Source of the DNA: Clostridia bacterium
Lineage (GTDB): Bacteria; Bacillota; Clostridia; UMGS1883
NCBI GenBank assembly: GCA_017441965.1
Contig: JAFSBF010000027.1
Span: 1 to 7,054 of the forward strand
Reading direction: 5' to 3'
DNA: 7,054 nucleotides
The translations under genes and the position numbers were made by a program. Positions 1 to 5,770 of the stretch are shown piece by piece. The notes under the pieces were generated by a model. It was not told where the DNA came from. It made no database searches and saw only the letters and a list, made by a program, of their open reading frames with translations. Position 1 is the first letter of the stretch; the number at the start of each line of letters is the position of its first letter.

Positions 1-131
1 ATCTTGCCTGCTTGCCCACCAAAATGCTAAAGCATTTCGGTACCGGTCTGCGCACCAAACACCTAAAAACGATTATCAATCGTTTTCTTTACGGCGTTTG
101 CCTTCTTAAGGTTCAAGTCCTTTCAATAAAT
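1..131. other. Unassigned structured segment at left edge
   Basis: I cannot assign this segment to a gene. It contains a perfect 7-bp dyad with a 2-base centre (22-37), the short palindrome CGGTACCG (38-45), and a perfect 9-bp hairpin with a 3-base loop (66-74/78-86). At 109-121 it carries AGGTTCAAGTCCT, identical to the T-arm of the neighbouring tRNA-Leu but in the opposite orientation. Plus-strand frame 2 is open from the edge to a TAA at 107-109 (about 35 codons), so the tail of a gene entering from the left cannot be excluded. The translation resembles no family I know and is rich in Arg, Ser and Gln. A structured RNA, a dispersed repeat, or plain spacer are all possible. Confidence 0.3.
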
Positions 132-179
132 AAAAAAAAGAGAAGATCCCCAAACAATGTGGAGGTTCTTCTCTTTTTT
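132..179. terminator. Bidirectional intrinsic terminator beside tRNA-Leu
   Basis: A long hairpin pairs GAGAAGA (140-146) with TCTTCTC (167-173). Runs of A (132-139) and T (174-179) lie outside the arms, so both strands read as a stem followed by a T tract: 8 T on the minus strand, 6 T on the plus strand. The loop region contains a few further G-C pairs. On the minus strand it begins at the 3' end of tRNA-Leu, the expected place for its terminator. On the plus strand it would stop transcripts arriving from the left edge. Confidence 0.8.
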
Positions 180-265
180 GGTGCAGGTAACAGGACTTGA
201 ACCTGCATGAAATTGCTCTCATACGGACCTGAACCGTACGCGTCTGCCAATTCCGCCATACCTGC
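179..265 (-). tRNA. tRNA-Leu (anticodon CAG)
   Basis: Read on the minus strand, the 7-bp acceptor stem pairs GCAGGTA (5' end at 265) with TACCTGC (183-189). Discriminator A and an encoded CCA follow (179-181). The anticodon arm is TACGG-TTCAGGT-CCGTA, giving anticodon CAG, which reads CUG leucine codons. The T-arm is GCAGG-TTCAAGT-CCTGT. The D region has the usual leucine-type GGCGGAATTGGCAGACGC. A long variable arm (ATGA...TCAT) marks it as class II, as expected for leucine. It is an isolated tRNA gene with its own promoter at 285-313 and a terminator directly after the 3' end. Confidence 0.96.
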
Positions 266-284
266 ATTTTTACAGTGCTTATCT

Positions 285-313
285 ATTATATAATACGGGA
301 AGCATAAAATCAA
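285..313 (-). promoter_or_regulatory. Sigma-A type promoter of tRNA-Leu
   Basis: On the minus strand, -35 TTGATT (308-313) and a perfect -10 TATAAT (285-290) are separated by exactly 17 bases. Transcription would start near 278, about a dozen bases before the tRNA 5' end. The match to the housekeeping consensus and the placement make this a confident call. Confidence 0.8.
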
Positions 314-401
314 GTATTTTTTTCAAAATTGGATAAACTTACTTTTTTCTTTAATTAACACAAAAATTTTGAAAATTGTTCTTTTATATTGTCAAATTTT
401 G

Positions 402-410
402 TGATATACT
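402..410 (+). promoter_or_regulatory. Putative extended -10 promoter for the DUF1846 gene
   Basis: TGATATACT (402-410) is an extended -10 element (TG, one base, TATACT). It lies in a very AT-rich stretch 35 bases before the ATG at 445. The hexamer at a 17-base spacing (TTTTAT, 382-387) is a poor -35, as is usual with extended -10 promoters. This is the best candidate in the 266-444 gap, which otherwise holds only the divergent tRNA promoter and A/T-rich sequence. Confidence 0.5.
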
Positions 411-444
411 ATTTTTTGTATTATTTGATTTGAGGTGAAAAGCA

Positions 445-1929
445 ATGAGCAAGGCGGGCTTTGACAATCAAAAATATCTTTCGATGCAGTCTGAACAAAT
501 CAGAAAGCGTATTGCGCTTTTTGGAGGTAAATTGTATCTTGAATTTGGAGGAAAGCTGTTTGACGACTATCACGCAGCACGTGTACTGCCCGGTTTTGCA
601 CCTGACAGCAAAATGCGTATGCTCCAGCAGCTTAAAGATGACGTTGAAATCGTCATCACTATAAATGCCGCTGATATTGAGGCAAACAAAATGCGTGCCG
701 ACTTAGGTATTACCTATGATGAGGATGTTTTGCGCCTTATTGACACTTTCCGTGAGCTTGATTTGTACGTGGGAAGTGTAGTCCTTACGAGATATAACGG
801 ACAAGCCTCTGCAAATGCTTTTTTAAAGCAGCTCACCGCTTTGGGAATAAAATGCTACCGCCACTACCCTATTGCAGGATACCCCTCTGATATTCCACAT
901 ATTGTAAGTGAAGAAGGTCTTGGCAAAAATGACTACATAGAAACAACACGTTCTCTTGTAGTTGTCACCGCACCAGGTCCCGGCAGCGGGAAAATGGCAA
1001 CGTGCCTCAGTCAGCTTTATCACGACCACAAGCGTGGTATAACGGCAGGATATGCAAAGTTTGAAACCTTCCCCATTTGGAACCTGCCTCTCAAGCATCC
1101 CGTAAACCTTGCTTATGAGGCGGCCACTGCAGACCTTAATGACGTTAATATGATTGACCCTTTCCATCTGGATGCGTATGGTGAAACTGCCGTAAATTAT
1201 AACCGAGATGTTGAGATATTCCCCGTTCTTAATACTATTTTTGAACGTATTCAGGGAAGTTCACCTTATAAATCACCCACTGATATGGGTGTTAATATGG
1301 CAGGAAACTGCATTATTGATGACAAAATATGCTGTGACGCATCAAGAATGGAAATCATCCGCCGTTATTATACGGCAGGTGTAAATAAGCTTCGTAACTT
1401 TAATGACGATGTGGAAATTATGAAACTCGAGCTTCTTATGAATCAGGCAGGAATGACACCTGATAAGTGTGAGCTTGTTTCTGCCGCGCTCAGTAAGGAA
1501 AAGGAAACGGGCGCCCCTGCAGGCGCAATGGTTCTCCCCGACGGAAAAATCGTTACGGGAAAAACCTCAAGTACACTCGGTGCGGCATCTGCACTTCTTC
1601 TTAACGCACTTAAAACTCTCGGCGGAATTGATGATGAGCTTGAGCTTATTTCCGCTCAGGTGCTCGAGCCTATATGTGAGCTTAAAACAAATTATCTTAA
1701 ACATAAAAACCCAAGACTTCATACTGATGAAGTTTTGATGTCACTTACAATTTCAGCGCTTACAAATCCGATAGCAAACGCTGCAAAGGAGCAGCTTGCA
1801 AATCTGCGTGGCAGTAATGCGCATTTTTCAGTAATTATCAGTGATGAGGATGAAAAAATATTGCGCAGACTTGGAGTTAATGTAAGCTGTGAGCCAAAAT
1901 ACGAAAACAAACGTCTTTACCATAAATAG
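445..1929 (+). CDS. UPF0371 / DUF1846 family protein, function unknown
   Basis: The 494-residue protein matches in length and sequence character the DUF1846 (UPF0371) family, whose usual size is about 500 residues. To my knowledge the family has solved structures but no established function. The N-terminal part (YLEFGGKLFDDYHAARVLPG near residues 31-50, then VEIVITINAADIE) and a glycine-rich APGPGSGKM loop (176-184) are visible. The loop resembles a nucleotide-binding P-loop but is not a strict Walker A: Pro replaces the first Gly and Met follows the Lys. No signal peptide or membrane segment is seen, so it is probably cytoplasmic. GAGGTG (432-437) lies 7 bases before the ATG, supporting this start. 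It is separated from the next gene by 83 bases containing a possible second promoter, so it may be its own unit. Confidence 0.85.
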   Translation: MSKAGFDNQKYLSMQSEQIRKRIALFGGKLYLEFGGKLFDDYHAARVLPGFAPDSKMRMLQQLKDDVEIVITINAADIEANKMRADLGITYDEDVLRLIDTFRELDLYVGSVVLTRYNGQASANAFLKQLTALGIKCYRHYPIAGYPSDIPHIVSEEGLGKNDYIETTRSLVVVTAPGPGSGKMATCLSQLYHDHKRGITAGYAKFETFPIWNLPLKHPVNLAYEAATADLNDVNMIDPFHLDAYGETAVNYNRDVEIFPVLNTIFERIQGSSPYKSPTDMGVNMAGNCIIDDKICCDASRMEIIRRYYTAGVNKLRNFNDDVEIMKLELLMNQAGMTPDKCELVSAALSKEKETGAPAGAMVLPDGKIVTGKTSSTLGAASALLLNALKTLGGIDDELELISAQVLEPICELKTNYLKHKNPRLHTDEVLMSLTISALTNPIANAAKEQLANLRGSNAHFSVIISDEDEKILRRLGVNVSCEPKYENKRLYHK

Positions 1930-1977
1930 TCATCGAAGAGTTGACGACTAAGGTAGTACAGTCTCTGGCATTTGGAA

Positions 1978-1983
1978 TATAAT
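1978..1983 (+). promoter_or_regulatory. Possible -10 element upstream of cysK
   Basis: A perfect TATAAT sits 30 bases before the cysK start codon, leaving room for a short leader with the GGAGG site at 2003-2007. No good -35 is present at 16-18 bases upstream (TAGTAC/AGTACA are poor matches). The nearest TTGACG (1941-1946) is about 31 bases from the -10, too far to pair with it. The call is tentative. If real, it would start a cysK-guaA transcript independent of the DUF1846 gene. Confidence 0.35.
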
Positions 1984-2012
1984 GTATTATCAAGTGTCAA
2001 ACGGAGGTATAT

Positions 2013-2939
2013 ATGATTTGCAATAATATTCTGGATGCAATAGGAAACACGCCGATGATTTCCCTTACAAGAATGTGCGATGAGGACAGTGCACGCATCC
2101 TTGTAAAATTTGAGGGACTTAATGTCGGCGGCTCAATTAAAACACGAACTGCTTATAATATGATATTAGAAGCAGAAAAACAGGGGAAAATAAATAAAGA
2201 TACTGTTATCGTAGAGCCTACAAGCGGTAATCAGGGAATAGGGCTTGCCTTAGTCGGTGCAGTTCGGGGATATCAGACAAAAATCATTATGCCCGACTCT
2301 GTCAGTGAGGAGCGCAGAAAGCTTGTCGAGCATTACGGCGCTGAAGTGGTCCTCATACACGATGCAGGGAACATCGGCGAATGTATAGATGAGTGTTTAC
2401 GCACCGCACTTAAAATGCAAAGCGAAAACCCAAATGTATTTGTTCCCCAGCAATTTGAAAATCCTGCAAACCTTTCTGCACAACGTAACTTCACGGGTGT
2501 GGAAATATTAAATCAGGTTGACGGTCCTATCCACGGTTTTTGCAGCGGAATAGGAACAGGAGGAACAATAACCGGTATTGGCGAAGTTCTTAAAGAAAAA
2601 AATCCTGATATTACCATATGGGCAGTTGAGCCTGAACACGCTGCAATACTTTCTGGCGGTTCAATTGGCACACATCTTCAGATGGGTATTGGCGACGGAC
2701 TTATTCCTGCAATTTTAAACACAGATATTTACAGTGATATTTGTATTATTAAGGATGAAGAGGCTATCCGCACGGCAAAGGAGCTTGCCTCCAAAGAAGG
2801 TATTATGTGCGGAATTTCGAGCGGTACAAATGTTGCCGCCGCAATAAAACTTGCTAAAAAGCTTGGACGGGGTAAAACTGTTGTTACAGTTCTTCCCGAT
2901 ACCGCAGAACGGTATTTTTCAACCCCGCTCTTTGAATAA
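2013..2939 (+). CDS. cysK: Cysteine synthase family PLP enzyme
   Basis: The 308-residue protein is a full-length fold-type II PLP enzyme of the cysteine synthase (O-acetylserine sulfhydrylase) group. That family makes L-cysteine from an activated serine and sulfide in the cytoplasm. The PLP lysine is K43 in GGSIKTR (39-45). The substrate loop is TSGNQG (70-75), the phosphate-binding loop GIGTGGT (179-185), and the C-terminal SSG and VLPDTAERYFST motifs are present. Two variations stand out: common family members have GGSVKDR and TSGNTG, and here D is replaced by T and T by Q. The second serine substrate (O-acetylserine, O-phosphoserine or another) therefore cannot be settled. GGAGG (2003-2007) sets the ATG. 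The gene lies 24 bases before guaA, so the two are probably co-transcribed. It may feed cysteine sulfur to the thi operon downstream, an inference from position. Confidence 0.88.
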   Translation: MICNNILDAIGNTPMISLTRMCDEDSARILVKFEGLNVGGSIKTRTAYNMILEAEKQGKINKDTVIVEPTSGNQGIGLALVGAVRGYQTKIIMPDSVSEERRKLVEHYGAEVVLIHDAGNIGECIDECLRTALKMQSENPNVFVPQQFENPANLSAQRNFTGVEILNQVDGPIHGFCSGIGTGGTITGIGEVLKEKNPDITIWAVEPEHAAILSGGSIGTHLQMGIGDGLIPAILNTDIYSDICIIKDEEAIRTAKELASKEGIMCGISSGTNVAAAIKLAKKLGRGKTVVTVLPDTAERYFSTPLFE

Positions 2940-2963
2940 TTTATATATACAGGAGGAAATTTT

Positions 2964-3944
2964 ATGAACACAAATGTAAGACCTGATACTATGCAGCGTA
3001 TCACAACAAAGGAATTAGCAGACAGCTTCATTGCCGAGCAGATTGCCCTCGTGCGTGAGCAGGTCGGCGATAAAAAGGTTTTATTGGCACTTTCCGGCGG
3101 CGTTGACAGCAGCGTTGTTGCGGCACTTTTAATCAAGGCTATCGGCAAGCAGCTTGTTTGTGTACACGTAAACCACGGTTTAATGCGTAAGGGCGAAAGC
3201 GAACAGGTTATTGAAGTATTCCGCAATCAGCTTGATGCAAACCTTATTTATATCGACGCAACAGACCGTTTTCTTGATAAGCTAAAAGGTGTAGCAGAGC
3301 CTGAGAAAAAACGTAAAATCATCGGCGGTGAATTTATCGTTGTATTCGACGAAGAAGCTCGCAAGCTTGACGATGTTGATTTTCTTGCACAGGGTACAAT
3401 CTACCCTGACATTCTTGAAAGCGACGGCGTAAAGGCACACCACAACGTAGGCGGACTTCCCGAGGATATGAAGTTCGAGCTTGTTGAGCCTATTAAGCTT
3501 CTTTATAAGGATGAAGTACGTGTTGTAGGTAAGGCACTTGGTCTTCCCTCTTCAATGGTTGACCGTCAGCCATTCCCCGGACCGGGGCTCGGCGTAAGAT
3601 GTCTTGGTGCAATCACACGTGACAGACTTCACGCTCTTCGCGAGGCTGATGCAATTCTTCGTGAGGAATTTGATAATTGCGGTCTTGCAAAAACTGTATG
3701 GCAGTATTTTATTGCCGTTCCCGATATGAAGAGTGTCGGCGTAAAAGACGATAAGCGTTATGAGGGTTGGCCCGCAATCATCCGTGCGGTAAATACCACC
3801 GACGCTATGACCGCTACTATTGAAGAAATTCCTTATGACGTTCTTCATAAGATTACAGAGCGCATCACCGCAGAAGTAGACGGCATCAACCGTGTTCTTC
3901 TTGACCTCACCCCTAAGCCCGTGGGCACAATCGAGTGGGAGTAA
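2964..3944 (+). CDS. guaA: GMP synthase, stand-alone ATP-pyrophosphatase (synthetase) subunit
   Basis: This 326-residue protein corresponds to the C-terminal two thirds of bacterial GuaA, which adenylylates XMP and aminates it to GMP. The PP-loop SGGVDSS (44-50), HVNHGLMRKGE, FLDKLKGV, KRKIIGGEF, HHNVGGLPEDM, QPFPGPGLGVR and the terminal KPVGTIEWE are all visible, so the synthetase and dimerisation domains are complete. The roughly 200-residue N-terminal glutaminase (class I GATase) domain of ordinary bacterial GuaA is absent: AGGAGG (2951-2956) sits 7 bases before this ATG and cysK ends 24 bases upstream. The organisation resembles the archaeal two-subunit enzyme (GuaAb), and the loop before HHNVGG also looks shorter than in fused bacterial forms. 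Ammonia must come from a separately encoded GATase or directly from free ammonia. Its lysine codons are mostly AAG, unlike the thi genes, suggesting high expression. Confidence 0.93.
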   Translation: MNTNVRPDTMQRITTKELADSFIAEQIALVREQVGDKKVLLALSGGVDSSVVAALLIKAIGKQLVCVHVNHGLMRKGESEQVIEVFRNQLDANLIYIDATDRFLDKLKGVAEPEKKRKIIGGEFIVVFDEEARKLDDVDFLAQGTIYPDILESDGVKAHHNVGGLPEDMKFELVEPIKLLYKDEVRVVGKALGLPSSMVDRQPFPGPGLGVRCLGAITRDRLHALREADAILREEFDNCGLAKTVWQYFIAVPDMKSVGVKDDKRYEGWPAIIRAVNTTDAMTATIEEIPYDVLHKITERITAEVDGINRVLLDLTPKPVGTIEWE

Positions 3945-3969
3945 AATAATATACAAAAACAAATAAAAA

Positions 3970-4054
3970 AACGGGAGCTTGTAGTACAGGCTGAGAGGAA
4001 GGTATGACCTTCGACCGAGAACCTGATTTGGATAATGCCAACGTAGGGATGCCT
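3970..4054 (+). promoter_or_regulatory. TPP riboswitch aptamer (THI box)
   Basis: The conserved thiamin-pyrophosphate aptamer is clear. CGGGAGC (3972-3978) is followed by a small hairpin (GCTTGT/ACAGGC, 3977-3991), the invariant CTGAGA (3991-3996), and an extra hairpin GAAGGT-ATG-ACCTTC. Then come ACCTGATTTGGATAATGCCAACGTAGGGA elements between 4021 and 4050, in which TTGG/CCAA closes the GATAATG loop. The outer P1 stem is not obvious because the 5' side is A-rich. It lies between guaA and thiS and precedes an intrinsic terminator, so ligand binding is expected to stop transcription of the thiamin thiazole genes. Confidence 0.95.
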
Positions 4055-4088
4055 GAACACAGAGTTTAGGAATAACTAAGTAAAAAGT

Positions 4089-4120
4089 GGAAGTTACCAA
4101 ATCGGTAGCTTCCTTTTTTT
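4089..4120 (+). terminator. Riboswitch-controlled intrinsic terminator
   Basis: GGAAGTTACC (4089-4098) pairs fully (one G-T wobble) with GGTAGCTTCC (4104-4113) around a 5-base loop. Seven T follow (4114-4120). It stands 35 bases after the TPP aptamer and 21 bases before the thiS start, the layout of a transcription-terminating TPP switch. TAACT (4073-4077) could pair with AGTTA in the left arm as part of an antiterminator, but that is only 5 bp and uncertain. It probably also ends guaA transcripts when TPP is high. Confidence 0.92.
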
Positions 4121-4141
4121 ATTGCAATGGAGGTGAATGTA

Positions 4142-4336
4142 GTGGTAAAGATTAACGGAGAAAGCTTTGACATTGCCGGCAAAAGCATAGAAAAATATTT
4201 AATTGATGCAGGATATGATACAAAACGTGTTGCAGTAGAATTGAATGGTGATATTCTTTCAAAATTACAATACGAAAATACAATCTTGTGTGACGGTGAT
4301 TGTGTTGAAGTCGTATGTTTTGTGGGAGGGGGTTAA
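4142..4336 (+). CDS. thiS: Sulfur carrier protein ThiS
   Basis: ThiS is the small ubiquitin-fold carrier whose C-terminal glycine is adenylylated by ThiF and turned into a thiocarboxylate that gives sulfur to ThiG. The product has 64 residues, begins VKINGE and ends FVGGG, with DGDCVEVV just before, as typical of the family. I choose the GTG at 4142. GGAGG (4129-4133) lies 8 bases before it, and an in-frame ATG at 4127 overlaps that ribosome binding site and would add five residues not expected in ThiS. The final glycine codons also form the ribosome binding site of thiF, whose ATG follows the stop by one base. It is the first gene after the TPP switch. Confidence 0.93.
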   Translation: MVKINGESFDIAGKSIEKYLIDAGYDTKRVAVELNGDILSKLQYENTILCDGDCVEVVCFVGGG

Positions 4337-4337
4337 T

Positions 4338-4973
4338 ATGATACCTGATAAAAACGAATGGAAAAAAGCGCTTGAGGAAAGACACGGAAAAGAGTTGCAA
4401 GACAAAATTTCGCGGGCAACCGTTGCAGTTTGCGGTCTTGGTGGTCTTGGCTCAAATATTGCAATATTGCTTGCAAGAGCAGGTGTTGGCAAACTTATAC
4501 TTATTGATTTTGATAAGGTTGATATTACAAATTTACACAGGCAACAATATAAGGCCTCACAGATTGGAATGTATAAGACCGAAGCTCTGATTTGCAATCT
4601 GAAAGAAATTGCACCATATCTTAAAACGGAAATTCATACCGTTCATATGGATGAAAATAATTTTTTTGAGCTTTTACAAAATGCCGATATAATCTGCGAG
4701 GCATTTGATAATGCGGAAGCAAAAGCAAATATTGTCAACTTTGTGTTATCACAAATGCCTGAAAAATATATTGTTGCCGCATCGGGAATGGCAGGACTTC
4801 ATAGTGCCAATTTAATTAAAACAAGAAAAGTTTCAAAACGCTTTTATCTTTGCGGTGATGAAAAAAGTGATGTCAAAGACACAATTGGACTTGTAGCATC
4901 AAGAGTTTGTGTATGCGCTTCTCATCAGGCACATATGGTACTCAGAATCATATCAGAAAAATTTGAAGAATAA
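4338..4973 (+). CDS. thiF: ThiS adenylyltransferase ThiF, small (family 2) form
   Basis: This 211-residue E1-like enzyme should adenylylate the C-terminus of ThiS using ATP. The nucleotide loop GLGGLGS (33-39), the [13 protein letters not shown] motif (57-69) and the following KTEAL segment are the ATP- and Mg-binding signature of the ThiF/MoeB/UBA fold. It is shorter than E. coli ThiF (about 250 residues) and has no paired CxxC motifs, so the structural zinc of the longer type is missing. That fits the short clostridial form often named ThiF family 2. Cys172 in CGDEKSD and the CVC near the C-terminus are the notable cysteines. The ATG at 4338 is preferred over upstream in-frame starts inside thiS because GGAGG (4325-4329) is 8 bases before it. 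The genes are one base apart, suggesting coupled translation. Confidence 0.92.
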   Translation: MIPDKNEWKKALEERHGKELQDKISRATVAVCGLGGLGSNIAILLARAGVGKLILIDFDKVDITNLHRQQYKASQIGMYKTEALICNLKEIAPYLKTEIHTVHMDENNFFELLQNADIICEAFDNAEAKANIVNFVLSQMPEKYIVAASGMAGLHSANLIKTRKVSKRFYLCGDEKSDVKDTIGLVASRVCVCASHQAHMVLRIISEKFEE

Positions 4974-4987
4974 GGAAGGTTTATATT

Positions 4988-5758
4988 ATGAATAATGATA
5001 AGCTTGTTATCGGAGGACACGAATTTAATTCCCGTTTTATATTAGGTTCGGGGAAATACTCACTAAATCTTATTGAAGCTGCGGTAAAAGATGCCGGAGC
5101 CGAGATTATTACACTCGCAGTTCGCAGAGCCAATACAAAAGAGCAAGAAAACATACTTGACTATATTCCTGAGGGGATTACTCTTTTACCTAACACAAGC
5201 GGAGCAAGAACTGCCCGGGAAGCGGTAAGAATTGCAAGGCTTGCCCGTGAACTTGGTTGTGGTAATTTCATTAAGATTGAAATTATGCGCGACTCAAAAT
5301 ATTTACTTCCTGACAATCAGGAAACTATAAAAGCAACAGAGATTTTAGCGGATGATGGTTTTATCGTAATGCCGTATATGTATCCCGACCTGAATGTTGC
5401 ACGTGACCTTGTTAATGCGGGAGCCGCTACCATAATGCCTCTTGCCTCTCCGATAGGTTCAAACAAAGGTCTTGCAACAAAAGACTTTATTCAGATACTC
5501 ATTGATGAAATTGATTTGCCGATTATTGTTGATGCAGGTATTGGCAAACCATCTCAGGCTTGTGAAGCTATGGAAATGGGTGCAGCAGCTATTATGGCAA
5601 ATACAGCACTTGCCACTGCCGGAAATCTTCCACTTATGGCGTCTGCTTTTAAAAATGCTATTGAAGCAGGCAGAAAAGCATATTTATCAGGTCTTGGAAG
5701 AGTTCTTACCCGCGGCGGAGCAGCGTCAGATCCTCTCACGGGATTTTTACGTGATTAA
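4988..5758 (+). CDS. thiG: Thiazole synthase ThiG
   Basis: ThiG condenses 1-deoxy-D-xylulose 5-phosphate, dehydroglycine from ThiH, and sulfur from ThiS thiocarboxylate into the thiazole phosphate ring of thiamin. The 256-residue length is normal for this TIM-barrel enzyme. Visible motifs are FILGSGKY (17-24), LAVRRAN (43-49), [11 protein letters not shown] (66-76), the Schiff-base lysine K96 in [30 protein letters not shown] and [10 protein letters not shown]. Nothing essential appears missing. GGAAGG (4975-4980) precedes the ATG at 4988, and the gap to thiF is 14 bases, so it belongs to the same operon. Confidence 0.97.
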   Translation: MNNDKLVIGGHEFNSRFILGSGKYSLNLIEAAVKDAGAEIITLAVRRANTKEQENILDYIPEGITLLPNTSGARTAREAVRIARLARELGCGNFIKIEIMRDSKYLLPDNQETIKATEILADDGFIVMPYMYPDLNVARDLVNAGAATIMPLASPIGSNKGLATKDFIQILIDEIDLPIIVDAGIGKPSQACEAMEMGAAAIMANTALATAGNLPLMASAFKNAIEAGRKAYLSGLGRVLTRGGAASDPLTGFLRD

Positions 5759-5770
5759 GGGGGATGCACA

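Noticed and set aside
67..125. Possible plus-strand tRNA: 5-bp arm with 7-base loop TTATCAA (68-84) plus a T-arm-like AAGG-TTCAAGT-CCTT (109-123).
   Set aside because: No acceptor stem or D-arm can be formed, the apparent anticodon ATC is not used by bacterial tRNA-Asp, and the outer T-arm pair mismatches. At most a relic.
113..313. Minus-strand 66-codon open frame covering the tRNA-Leu gene.
   Set aside because: It is read through the tRNA and its terminator, has no coding signature, and the tRNA explains the sequence.
1941..1983. TTGACG (1941-1946) with TATAAT (1978-1983) as a promoter pair.
   Set aside because: The spacing of about 31 bases is far outside the workable 16-18 range.
2729..3226. 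Minus-strand 165-codon open frame opposite cysK/guaA.
   Set aside because: Shadow of two strongly conserved genes on the plus strand; no ribosome binding site or recognisable motif.
3552..4100. Minus-strand 182-codon open frame opposite the end of guaA and the riboswitch.
   Set aside because: It runs across the TPP aptamer and guaA motifs, so it is an antisense artefact.
4245..4337. Upstream in-frame start for thiF within thiS, giving a 242-residue protein.
   Set aside because: The added residues are the out-of-frame translation of thiS; ATG 4338 has an ideal ribosome binding site and matches the family N-terminus.
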